Below, piece by piece: positions 21,648-32,429 of a stretch of DNA of 43,322 nt (its first letter is position 1; each line of letters begins with the position of its first letter). Below the pieces are notes generated by a model that saw nothing but the letters and a program-made list of their open reading frames with translations, ran no database searches and was not told the origin of the DNA. The position numbers were made by a program, and so were the translations under genes. This DNA comes from Perkinsus olseni (lineage: Eukaryota > Perkinsozoa > Perkinsida): the NCBI GenBank assembly GCA_013115125.1, contig JABANN010000281.1, positions 1-43,322 of the forward strand, written 5' to 3'.

Positions 21648-22883
21648 TCACTGCATCATTTTTCTCAATCTCTTGCGCGGTGACTCATCATCGTGATGTA
21701 CCATCGAGGAGGGTCTCACCGTTCCGGGCATTCTATTGACCTCTTCTTGCTGGTCGTCATCGACGGAGTCGTCGTCACTATATCTCATCGCCGCTCGTAC
21801 CGGACCTATCTTAATGTACCAGACTGAGTCCAAGTAGCAGAGGAAAATACCGCGGACGTCCAGCCTCTTGATCTTCAACGCCTCAGCAACGGAAGTGGCG
21901 AAGTCGCGCAGAGGACCGTCATTATTATCAATCAGAAATATCCAACGTTTTTTCAACTGGACCAGAACCATGCCTCTTTCCAATTCGGTATTCGAGAGAA
22001 TAAAGCCACTATGCGAGAGTGGCAGAGGTGGAAGTGAAATAGCAGTGAGGTTGGCCCCAGGGAATCTCTTATCACGATACGTGTACTTCTTGTAGTGGTC
22101 GTTGATCGTAAGATTTACTGGCTTCATCGAGGTGGAAGTGATAATCAGCTCCGCCTGTCTCGCCACTAAAGCCGTTTCCTTGATGACCACGTAGATATCG
22201 TCCTCAGCCCGGCCATTCTTCACGAGAGTACCAACCCGTGGCAGGATGAGTCGATCGACGGTAAGAGCTTTATACGACGAAGGCAAGCTCGGACGACGTA
22301 TCGGAGTGACGGTATTCTCCATCAACATAGGGAGCGATAACGAGGCTGGCTCGAGGATAATGGGATTCAGTAACCTCGCAGTGCCTTGCTGTTCGCCTAG
22401 TGATACAGCCAAGTACATCACCAACTCCTCTCGTACTGAGCAAATAGTTATTGCCTTTTCCACATTGTTTCTGAGAGGCAGATTTATTCGCAGCTCGCTG
22501 TACATCGTTGAGGTCACAGTGAAAAGCTCTTTTATCTGTTTACTAGTCCCCGGCGCGAACGTGAGACACTCTTGAGAGCCTACAAGTTCAGGGGCGAGGA
22601 GCTTAAGAGTCGACCTAGTGCTGCTGATATCGCAGTGCTCACTCATCGACAGTACTAGGTCGCGGTCGCGGAAAGAACCTGCCATCTTCAACTTCGCTTT
22701 GCCTTCCTGGCGGCGCTCGCTTCCCTTCACATCGAGCTCGATGGCCTTCAGAAGACCGTAACCGACGATCGGGTCTCGGTTTTTATAAATTCCGTGAGGA
22801 AGCTTGAGGAACTTTCCGTTGCCTAAAGCCGCCAAATATAACAGAACACGCCCGAGCTGTCCAGCAGTGGGTAGCATCACCAT
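21648..22883 (-). CDS. Intronless 411-residue protein of unknown function
   Basis: One uninterrupted frame starts MVMLPTAGQLGRVLLYLAAL and ends in the acidic and basic tail DDDESPRKRLRKMMQ-like (SPRKRLRKMMQ), which could act as a nuclear localisation signal. The middle is mixed alpha/beta in character, with no long hydrophobic run and no motif I recognise. The ATG at 22883 follows an AG (CGGATTCAG) by 18 nt, as for other genes here. It is convergent with the ATP sulfurylase gene, about 280 nt between stops. The long intact frame among intron-rich neighbours argues that it is a real gene, perhaps a retrocopy-like or lineage-specific one. Confidence 0.75.
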   Translation of the reverse strand: MVMLPTAGQLGRVLLYLAALGNGKFLKLPHGIYKNRDPIVGYGLLKAIELDVKGSERRQEGKAKLKMAGSFRDRDLVLSMSEHCDISSTRSTLKLLAPELVGSQECLTFAPGTSKQIKELFTVTSTMYSELRINLPLRNNVEKAITICSVREELVMYLAVSLGEQQGTARLLNPIILEPASLSLPMLMENTVTPIRRPSLPSSYKALTVDRLILPRVGTLVKNGRAEDDIYVVIKETALVARQAELIITSTSMKPVNLTINDHYKKYTYRDKRFPGANLTAISLPPLPLSHSGFILSNTELERGMVLVQLKKRWIFLIDNNDGPLRDFATSVAEALKIKRLDVRGIFLCYLDSVWYIKIGPVRAAMRYSDDDSVDDDQQEEVNRMPGTVRPSSMVHHDDESPRKRLRKMMQ

Positions 22884-23185
22884 GAGGGCAGTGGGAAAAG
22901 CCTGAATCCGAAGAACACCTGAGTCTGTGCGTTGGAGAATAAACGTTCACCATCTCAGCGTCGTTTAAGTTTTTTACCGGGCTACGCCCCCTCGGAAACG
23001 CGCTCGACTGGACTCACAAGAAGTACAGGCTACCGCGAATTTTCAGGAGACGGAACTCTTCACAGCGCAGAAATCGGGGTCGCGCCGATTATTGGGCGAG
23101 CGCTTTTTACAGTGAATCGACTGAATATTGGAACCTAACACTCGAGTCAGATCATTACTCTCGTAGTTGGTAGTATTCTCCTGTA

Positions 23186-23549
23186 ATGCTACGCCGTGCG
23201 TTCGTGAGGCTGCGTGGATCGGTGTTCCAAATGCCGTCCAGTCCAGTGTATCCTCTCACTACCACTAAGAAGGTAGCCCCGCCCACGGCCCTGGCTAAGA
23301 AGACTCCAGAGCAACCATTCGGATGGGGGTCGCCTGTTAGGGAAGATCGGGCTTGGAAAGTTGGTAAGGCGGCATTGATTCCAACGAAATGGTGTAGTTA
23401 ATTTGGTCGCTGTCTCAGTGCCGAGGAACTTCATTATTCTCGTCATTCTCTACCTCACTGGTTGGGCCGCCATCCGTACCATGTTGCCGAGAGGGGGGAG
23501 TATCCTGGGACAGATCTACGGTGGTCCGCCTAAGGGACGACTCATCTAA
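23186..23549 (+). CDS. Small single-pass membrane protein, 102 residues, probably mitochondrial
   Basis: Two exons, 23186-23363 and 23419-23549, are joined across a 55-nt GTAAGG...CTCAG intron in phase 1. The N-terminus MLRRAFVRLRGSVFQM is Arg-rich and free of acidic residues, as in mitochondrial presequences. Without splicing the first exon would run into a stop. After the junction comes one hydrophobic helix, NFIILVILYLTGWAAIR, and a short tail ending GGPPKGRLI. Size and shape suit a small accessory subunit of a respiratory complex or translocase. The family is not recognised. Confidence 0.65.
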
Positions 23550-23757
23550 CCCGACTATCTGCCTTCTACTTGTACACGGCACTCCTGGGGGTGCCCCGTT
23601 ATGGCGATAAGAGTCCGTAGAAGCTCATGATGGATATTTGAATATGGTTTTGTTATATCACCAACCAGTACTGCTGCTGTTGTTGTTGTGTTTAGTACTT
23701 CTTCTGTGGAGTGCGATGGGACGACAGTTGGATAGTTGTTTTCCCGTTAATTAGAGA

Positions 23758-25954
23758 ATGACGTGGTCTACCAACGAGTGGGTCTCACGTTTGCTCTCGC
23801 ATGATGAAATAATGGTAGACGTCGTTCGAGGCGGCAGCGCGAAGGTACTGATCTAGAAAGTTGAACCACGTATTACGATTCCGTATCATTGGTCGACTCT
23901 GGTCACTCTTGGGGAGCATCTTATTTGGTATGGTCAGGTGTACCGGAAAGCCTTCCCGCCGTCGGCGTGTACTTGGGATGACTTTTGCCAGATGCTCGTC
24001 CGACTAGCTCTATTCGGTAGTGCTGTGCGAAGGATCATTGCATCACTCATGAGCTCAGATACGGACAGTGTTTTCTTCTATCGAGAGGGAGCGCCCTACT
24101 TTAGTAGAGGGAATAGCCCATACCTAGCCTACCTCGACGGTAAGGGCGTCGAGAGCGGACAGCTCACTAGGACAGCCTCCATCAGGTGCCTCGATAGTGT
24201 CTAATAAGTGCGAGCGGGCCTGGCCTTGGATCAACATGGTCTGCCATGAGCTCCGCAAGTACTGATGAGCCTAGCAGGCTGGTGACCCTGACCGAGTTAG
24301 TCAGGTACTTCCTTCACGTCTATGGAGTGGCCTACCTGACGCCACCTGGCAAGTTTGCCGTACAACCCCACTCTGATTGTGATGTAAATTGATCATCGAG
24401 GAGCGATGGGATTTGGTGGACGTGTGGTTGTGTAGGATGTCCTTATTCTGCAGTGCAAGGGACGTAAAGAGTGGGAAATATTCGATAGCCCAGCCGGTCA
24501 ACCCTACCCAGGCGAGGAGGTGATTACTAATGAGGGCGCTACTCTGTTCCATGTGTATGCCGCGGTCAGGTTGGCAAGGACAAGCCCATAGAGGACTTAG
24601 GGGAGCCTCTGTACCACCTCACGTTGGAAGAGGGGGATCTCCTATTGATACCGAGAGGAGTCATTCATCGGGCGCGGGCCTTGCAAGAGGAGGGAAGCCT
24701 GCACATAACAGTCACTGTAGTGACCAGGATATCTGATTCTGTATTCAACCAGCGTCGACCTTCAGATACCATCCAGCGATTCGTCATACGGCATGATGAT
24801 ACAACGGGGAGTGGGCTCGGTAGGGTATGGCGAGTGACGGGTTATGTGTTGACCTGGGGCGGTGCCGTGCAGTTACTTCGGGATCCGGAATCCCTTCCTC
24901 TCAACGTGGACTACTTCTGTCGAAGATCAGTCCATCAAGGGTCACTGCCTTTCCGAGTCGGAGTATCGGAAGAGATTAGAGAAGCTCTCACCGCTATAAG
25001 GAACAAGGTGCGTTGGGAAAGTCGTGAACGTTTAGGATTTATTGGTCTAGTGGTAGAGCAACCCGATCGAATCCATTTGGGCGTAGGCTCAATTCCTGCA
25101 TGTCTCATTCATCCTGTCTCATCGGTGGGCGGATTATCAAGAGTATCTGCCCTGTTTACTCTTCAGTTATCACCTGAGTATCTCGAGGCTCGATTGCGGG
25201 AGAGATGTTCCAGAGTCAACGGTCAGCAGGAGGCAGCCTGCCAGGCCTGTGTAAGTTTGCTAGTGCCGATCATACTCGGTCAAATCGACTTCTTGCCAGA
25301 TGGCCATGCCCAAGCCCTCGGGAGTAATATCAGACAGCTCCCTTGTGCGGATAGCATATGACGTCAAGTGTGTCGTGGAGCGGCCCAACGGTGAGCGGAA
25401 TTATCCGGCGGTAATACTAGTAACTGGGGTAACGACGAGAATGTCCTACACACGATTAGAGCTCGACGAGTGCATAAACGTCTCTGTGAAGGGTGCTTCG
25501 CTCCGCTGCTTTAAGAGCGTATTAATACCTTCCTTCGCACACCTTTTTCTTTCATTTCATACTTAAGTGACACCATGCGCTCATGCTTCTCTTGCTCTGT
25601 TTCCTACTCGGGGCACACCGATTCACATCGAAGAGGATTTGCGCTGAGAGCTGAGAAGTAAAATGAATCGATAAATTTTCTAGCTAGGGGACCGGCACCG
25701 TATTAGACTGTAGGATCTACTGGTCGTCAATCGGTCAGGCCACGTTCACTCGAGCAACTGATGAGAAGTTGGAAGTAAGAATACGGCCAGTGGACGTGGA
25801 GATTCTCGACAGCCTCACGACCGCTGCGCCGTTGGCCTTCGTACGGGTTGCTGACTTGCCTTGTCGAGACGTCTTTGAGAAGATAAGCGTGTTGAGCCTC
25901 CTCTACGATAAGGGCTGCATAGAATTAGACGACAGCGAGAAGGTCGATTTGTAA
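23758..25954 (+). CDS. JmjC-domain ribosomal oxygenase, RIOX1/RIOX2 (NO66/MINA) type
   Basis: Fe(II)/2-oxoglutarate oxygenases of this type hydroxylate histidines in ribosomal proteins. Proposed exons are 23758-23814, 23938-24185, 24260-24383, 24436-24519, 24570-25250, 25300-25428 and 25739-25954 (about 512 residues, phases consistent). The JmjC core shows VAYLTPPGKFAVQPHSDCD, where HSD is the metal-binding HxD, then DVLILQCKGRKEWEIF, EEGDLLLIPRGVIHRA and SLHITVT, which supplies the distal His. A middle helical dimerisation-like region follows, then a C-terminal winged-helix-like domain (VEILDSLTTAAPLAFVRVAD). The human counterparts have the same order. The first exon and the donor at 25429 are the least certain. 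Confidence 0.85.
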
Positions 25955-26339
25955 TGACGCTCCTCTCGGCGTCCATTCCCTTCCTTTGAAGGTTTCCTAT
26001 TATACCCATTTTTGCATTAAACACTCATTTCTTGGCCTCGGAAGCTTTGTTGCTCTATTGAGGGGCTTCCATAGTGAATCGTTCCGAGTTTATGGTCTCT
26101 CCAGTTGGTATATATGTCCCTCATCACTGCACCAACTCGCAACAGCCTCCCGTCACTGGCGGCAGTGGCGCTGGGCTCGCTCCGAGGACGGCAGTTCAGC
26201 GTTGTCACTCGACATAATTGGGAGAAAGTAGCCCTAAGGGAGACAGTCTTCGTCACGTTAACGGTTCCAGCTGATGCATTGGTCTTGGTTTCTCGTGCGG
26301 GGCCAAGGGAAACCTCCTTGGCGTATGTTCTTTTGCTAG
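25955..26339. other. Intergenic stretch and unresolved 5' end of PARN
   Basis: The start codon and any first exon of PARN should lie here, but I cannot choose one. Several ATGs, for example at 26114, lack a convincing donor. Confidence 0.3.
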
Positions 26340-29263
26340 TTACGGCCAACACTTCTAAAGGAGATTGAGAAGTGCGATTTTTTGACCTTTGATTTTGAGC
26401 TCACGGGACTCCTCCTATCCCAGGAAGACCGGTGAGTGTCCTGTCGTCTTTTGATTTTACTGTTATTTGGTATTTGTTAGGCACATCGGTCTTGATAAAG
26501 TGTACGAGGCATACTGCTCTGGTGCACGGAGCTTTATGCCGCTTCAGATGGGCCTCTGTGCAGTCACTCGGCATGATCGAGGGTAGGCGGGTGGTCATGG
26601 TCCCTGCCGAGACGTCGGTCTTTAGGTGGCGACTGGCTCCCTTCAGCGTCTATATGTGGCCTCAGCGTTCAGCAACAATTAACAGACCTGCTGTTCTTCA
26701 ATCTGCTGTCAATGGTGAGGTCATCTCTACTCGCGCTTACTCGCGGGAGAACTCTGTCAGGTTCGTCATCATCGTCATCGGGCTCGCCGGGGCCGAGTGC
26801 GGACTACCCCGAATCAGATGCCTTCATGGTCTCGGTAACCGCTATGAACTTCCTCTCCGAGGCTGGATTCGACCTTAACGAGTGCATTAAAAACGGCGTG
26901 GGCTGGCTGAGGCCCGACCAAGAGAGAGCCAAAAGTACGACCGTCATCTTGTACGACAGCGCCTCAATTCAATCCCTAGCGCCTCCTTCCCTTTGTTGCG
27001 AGAATGCTATAGCACCTCTCTTTAGAGTCGGTGCTAGAGCAGCGTATTGCGGAGATACGGCAAATGAAGCAGCAGGCTACGGCGAAGGCGGCATCGGAGG
27101 CAACTCCCGTAGGCTGGTGTCCCTCAGCACCTGTTGTTATTAACACCGTAGGCGCCACCAGAGATCGCACCGGGTCCTGATCTGGACATGATCAATAGCG
27201 TCAAGGGGACGATAGACGAATGGCTACGGAACGATCCGCATGGCACCAACAATCTTGAGGTAGGAGGAAGGAAACTATTTAGGAAACCTAGTCTGTTGCG
27301 ACGTAATATGCAACATGCAAAATGAGAGGCCGCTCCGCCACTTGGCAGCATCAGAAGCAGCGTGATCGTCGCGGCACAGTGGCCTCATAGTTGCAGGTTG
27401 CATTTGCTTCGTTACCGACAGTATCCGCGGTTCGAGAAGGTCATCGGAGCTGAGTATCCCAGGTTCCAATGTCATCAGCCTTCCAGCGTCTACTAATGCA
27501 CAGCGTCATAGCTGCCGAGTACCCCAATCTCTATTCATACTCATCCAGGCGGGCGTCTGATGGCGAGAGAATGCTCGTAGTCTATCGGAGCCAAGACCAG
27601 TTGTATGATACTCAGATCAAGGAAATTGAGGTGAGGGCGGCGGTTGGCGTGTTCGTGCGACCTACTCCCTTCCAGGCGGATCTACAGCAAACAACGGTGT
27701 TGGTGGGAGTTCGGTCACTCCTCGATGCAGCAGCCGACAAGATGATCGTGGGCCATAACTGCTTCCTTGACGTCCTTCATGCTCACCATAGACTGTAAGA
27801 CTGTGGAGGCTGGGCCTGGCAGTAGTGACCATGGACTGATCAGGTACGAAGCCCTACCCTCTACCGTGAGCGAGTTCAAGGATAAGTGGACGGAGCGATT
27901 CAAGGGTGGTGTTCTCGACACGAAGTACATCGCAGAGGTAGGACGTCGGCTGCCGATAGGCTGTAGAAGGAGGCAACTGTCCTCTCGTAGACGCATGAGT
28001 TCTTATCGCCGCTCAACCCACCAGCCACTCTGAAGGGATTGTGTGACTTCATGGCCCAGCGGCACATTCAAGAGCATAGTGAGGCTGCTTGGTCTCGTGC
28101 CGGGTTGTCAGCAGATCTTTCGTAGGCGCTGGCGCGAACTCACGGCATCAGCTCCGACTGGACTTGGTAGATCTTGTCGACGACGAGAATACGGGCGGTG
28201 GCCCAATACAGTAAGCTGAGGGAATTGGGAGATTTGGTAGCGCGTACGCTTTCAGACCACCGCATGCAGCGAGGAAGCTCTTTAATAATGAAGGGAGCGA
28301 CTCGGAACTGTCAAGTGATGGGGAGACCACAATCAGCTTGTCGGAGAAGCCTGCTATTGACATGTCTCACGACGCTGGGTAGGCCTCTGCCTGCCGGTCG
28401 AGCTGTGATGCAGCCAGGAGGCAGGTACGACGCTATGATGACCGCGCTGGTATGCCTACTGCAGCTGTCGGAGATCTGCTCGAGGAAAGGTATTGACATG
28501 AACAATCAGGTATGATCAACACTATAAGCGCCAGTGAGTCAACAGTCTCTTCAGTTGGTCTTCAAGGATGTCGGCAGCCTTGCCATTAACAAGAAGAGCC
28601 TGTCCGTTTCACAGCTACTGCCAATCTCCATCAACCGAGTACTCGTTGGTGGGCTCATCTCGGCTGATCCTGTCTCGTCAGGTCCGACTGGTGAAGTCGC
28701 AGCCTAACGTACTTAACATCGCAGGGAGGGATGAGACGGACATGCAGCGACACTTTTACATGACTAATTTCCCCACGTCATGGACTAAGTGGGAAGTCAT
28801 GAAGGTGGCGACGGGCCCTCTTTGGTGGTCGGTCGTGAGCCGGCTTCAACCTCAGGTGTGGTCTCCTGTGTGGGTCAACATAGCCTTCATACAGCCGTCG
28901 GCGGGCCACGCATCGCCAGTTGGCTCGTGTTGGGTGATGGCCAGGAACGATGAGGACGCCGAGAGCATCAAGCAGATCTACGACATGATGGACCGAGACC
29001 ACCGGAGCTTCGATCTTTACACCTACGACGAGTAGGTGCCTGTCTTCCACCACCATTCACCGCCTTGTATCGGCAGGTATCAGAAGCATAAGGACGACCT
29101 CTCCGAGTTGGATGCACCGCCATCGCCATCATCACAGAAAGTATCACCCCCAGTCCGGCCTGCTCCACCAGTAGACCAGGCTCGCGTTTCGAGACCTTGG
29201 GAAACCTGGCAGTTTCAGGCACCAGAGAAGCGGCGTCTGATGGAGGCTGTCCGCGTTGGTTGA
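26340..29263 (+). CDS. PARN: PARN, poly(A)-specific 3'-exoribonuclease, multi-exon
   Basis: A DEDDh deadenylase that shortens mRNA and small-RNA tails. The first visible exon, 26340-26431, has LLKEIEKCDFLTFDFELTGL, with the Asp and Glu of the first catalytic motif. Exon 26481-26582 has MPLQMGLC (human FLLFQFGLC). Exon from 26626: PFSVYMWP. Next, VTAMNFLSEAGFDLNECIKN, comparable to SSIDFLASQGFDFNKVFRN. IVGHNCFLDVLH carries the second Asp (human LVGHNMLLDVMH). Splicing out 28379-28424 joins SHDAG to YDAMMTALVCLLQL, restoring the catalytic His and Asp of human HEAGYDAYITG. A C-terminal RNA-binding-like part has RHFYMTNFPTSWTKWEVMKV and IYDMMDRDHRSFDLYTYDE. The stop is at 29261-29263. The start codon is not found. 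All four acidic residues and the His appear present, so it should be active. Confidence 0.85.
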
Positions 29264-29442
29264 CAAGTTGTGGACGCTTGTAGATTGAAGCTCAGCCACG
29301 CTCCTCTGGGAGGGAGACATGCTTTCTCTGATTCACGCAAATTTCAGACATACCCGTTTCTGTTCTAGTCCTGCTTGGCTGTTGTGTCCAGTTGTAGTGG
29401 TAGGTGGTCACGAGAAGTACGCAGTTCCTGGCGGGTGGCGAT

Positions 29443-32084
29443 ATGAAAAGGAACGCACTTCTGACTGACTTCTTTAAGAGAGTGGAAAACCCGAAGTCCG
29501 CGAAGATTCCCAAGGTGGCTGCTGTGACGAGGCTGCCGGACACAGTGAGGCTGATGGCCTGGAACGCTGGTGGGTCTCTGAAGGGATACCACAACGCCGT
29601 TTCCATTAACCCGTCCTGCTTAGATAGCTTGCTGAACCGCATTAAGAACAAGGAATCAGCTAGGGAGATAGTGAAGGTTGTCAAAGAACGAGATGTTAAC
29701 GTTTTGTGCGTTTGCGAGGTAGCCTGGCGGGTCAGTAGGTAATGTTCAACTATACCATTCAGAAGCCTATTTGGCGGATAAGGTTGCCGTTGCCTATATG
29801 GGGGTCGAGGATTTCACCTTGGCGGGCTGTTGAGACAGCAAATTGGCGGTAGGGTCGAGATGAGGGGATAGAATTGGCGGATAAAGAAGCCATTTTAGCG
29901 GCAGGCCTCAAGTAAGGAATTCAATTCCGCGAATAAGGCACACAATTTCATGGTTAAGGAAGTCAATTTCGCTGATAAGGACATCAATTTCGGGGGGCCA
30001 ACTTGAGTCATACCGGAAATCTTCCTGCTGCTTTTCTCAGAGTGACACAACTGCGCGACAGTGTAAGACAGTATCTCAGTAAGACAGGAGTCCGTCTCTA
30101 CTATCCATTATAGAATTAAGCTTCTACCCATCCAGTACTCGTCTTAGCTGAGCAAAGATGATGGTGATCATGAATGAGAGCAAGGTTTGCTCTCATGGAT
30201 CATCGAGAAGCCGTCGCCGGCCCCCAAATCCAACAGGATTCCGTGAGATACTGTCTTACACTGTCGCGCAGTTGTGTCACTCTGAGAAAAGCAGCAGGAA
30301 GATTTCCGGTATGACTCAAGTTGGCCCCCCGAAATTGATGTCCTTATCAGCGAAATTGACTTCCTTAACCATGAAATTGTGTGCCTTATTCGCGGAATTG
30401 AATTCCTTACTTGAGGCCTGCCGCTAAAATGACTTCTTTATCCGCCAATTGTATCCCCTCATCTCGACCCTACCGCCAATTTGCTATCTCAACGGCCCGC
30501 CAAGGTGAAATCCTCGACCCCCATATAGGCAACGGCAACCTTATCCGCCAAATAGACTTCTGAATGGTATAGAATTGGTCAAAGATTGGTATCATCGGAG
30601 GGTCGACTGTGCCCGCGTCCATTAATGACAACCTACTTCCAGGGAAGCTAGTCCCCCGGCTAGCTGGTGAAATTGGGCATCACCGCGAAGAGTCGAAAAT
30701 ATCCAAAACGTTGTGTTCCCGCCAGACCTTACTGCGCCCTTACAGGTCCGGATGTCGTGTGAATCCTGCTCCTCCACGGGGTCCATCGATCGCGTTAACA
30801 GCAATCAGGGCGCAGAACGGGATCTGGTTGTGAACTTCCTCACACGCCAGTGCGGCTTCGATCAGCTTTATTTCAGCCTGAGGAGTGTGAAGCAGGTCGG
30901 TCTGTGAGCCTCGTGCCATGGTCATGCTTCTTCCCTTAGGCGGGAGTGGGAATGTTCATGAGGAAAATGCCGAAGCCCGAGCGGGTCCTGTTCAAAATTC
31001 CGGGCACGGAGGTTGGTGGCGACGGCTTCCACCACCCGGAAGGGCGCATAGTTTTGGCTGACTTCGAGTCCGAAAACCTGCAGCTGCTGCTCACATACGG
31101 TAGTCACCGTGGCGCTAACGATAGGCAGGCTATGTCTGCCAGTACCCAACAACGGGTGGACCGAAGACTCCTTTGCTAAGCGACGACGCTTTGACCATGA
31201 AGTTAAGGGCTTCCTTGAGGTCGCCAAGTGCCAGGGACGAAGGACAGTATGGCTAGGAGACCTGGTACGTGGGGAAGATGCCAGCAGCCTGTCCCCCTCC
31301 CGGCCACTCATACTCAAATGCCTTCGTCGTTCCAGTGCCTTAAGTGGTGGTCTATTCCAGTCCGGAGTCTAGCTGGATTGTCAATCCTTCAGAACGTCGC
31401 TGCCAATTGGAATGACGTCGGTCCCGACCCGGCGTGGTTTCGACGACAGAAACAGAGCCCAGGGTTGTGTGAGGATGACATCGGGCAGCCAGGGTTCACC
31501 AAAGCCGAGCAAGACAGGCAGGCGGGCTGTGTCGTTCAACTGACAGCCCTCGCATACGCGCCCTCAGGTTCGCTGAGCTACTGAAGACGGGAGGTCTCGT
31601 TGATGCCTACCGCCACTGTCATCCAGATGAAGATTGGGAGAAGGACGCGACGTGGAGGGGTGCCCCGGGGAAGCCCCCGAATCCACCAGAGTGAGTCAGG
31701 TCAGTTCGTTGCTCTGCTATTCCCCCGAGCAGGTTCGGTCGGTTTTACGGAAAAGGCATGCGGATTGACTACGTGCTTGTACCAGAGTCCATGACGAAAG
31801 ACGTGAGAGCCACGCATCAGCATTAGCAGCCGGCGGAGCTTGCTGAGTCGTCCCCAGTTCCGTTGCAGGTACAGAGTGTAGAGAACTTGGGTATTGGGAA
31901 GGAACGCAAAGGCTTTATGGGCAGCGACCATGCCCCCCTCCTAGCTACGATCAACATACGACAGCCTGAGACTTCACCAGGATCCCTTGAGAAGGCGAGT
32001 GACCCCGGTCACGGTGAAGCCGCAAAAGCAGGGCCCGATGGGCGGCCAGAGCCGTCGACTGGGGTGGTGGAGCTGGACGATTGA
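29443..32084 (+). CDS. AP endonuclease of the exonuclease III/APE1 family with N-terminal PIP-box
   Basis: Cleaves DNA 5' of abasic sites in base-excision repair. Exons: 29443-29718, 30746-30895, 30940-31099, 31143-31264, then 31393 onward in several exons to the stop at 32084. Motifs in family order: VRLMAWNAGG, VNVLCVCE, AGVGMFMRK, PEGRIVLADFE, YVPNNGW, WLGDLN (split by an intron), DAYRHCHP, RIDYVLVPES and GSDHAPL. They include the Asn, Glu, Asp-Asn and Asp-His active-site residues. The start MKRNALLTDFFKRV contains LxxFF in the spacing of a PCNA-interacting PIP box, with Asn in place of the usual Gln. The first intron (29719-30745, 1027 nt) is by far the longest seen and contains a foldback element. 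Exact junctions between 31460 and 31870 are not all fixed. Confidence 0.87.
29750..30572. mobile_element. Foldback-type element with 329-bp inverted repeats
   Basis: Left arm 29750-30078 and right arm 30244-30572 are inverted copies of equal length (329 bp) with only a few mismatches seen by eye. They flank a 165-bp centre. The outer ends read CTATACCATTCAGAAG in both arms. The arms contain degenerate subrepeats of about 25 bp around AATTnCGCnnATAAG. The centre has its own hairpin (ATGAGAGCAA ... TTTGCTCTCAT, about 30172-30204). There is no coding capacity. A TA duplication is possible but the palindromic TATA at the ends hides it. The element occupies most of intron 1 of the AP endonuclease. 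Confidence 0.88.
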
Positions 32085-32429
32085 CTAGATATCTATCTAA
32101 GTGTTTCTGTGAGCCTGTGAAGTTGAGGTTCGGGGTTTGAGTTTAGTAGGAGAGCCCGGTCACTCTCGAAGGCTAAATGTGATGTTGCTGTTGTCGTGCT
32201 GCGGCACTTAACACTGCTAGTTATGCTACTGGCATCACGATCAGACTCTGATTGCGGACAATGGCTGCGCTCTCAAGTAAGGTCCGCATACCAACCGCTT
32301 GCTGTTATTATGTTCGTCTGTGAACTCAACAGTGAAATATCTAACTTGAGAAAGTCGGAGTAATAATCAGCAACGACTGACTGCGGCACTGTAACTTGAC
32401 AATCTGAGGAGTGAACTTCATACTTGAGA
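32085..32429. other. Convergent intergenic stretch
   Basis: 3' regions of the AP endonuclease (plus) and of the surface-protein gene (minus). No further gene is seen. Confidence 0.5.
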
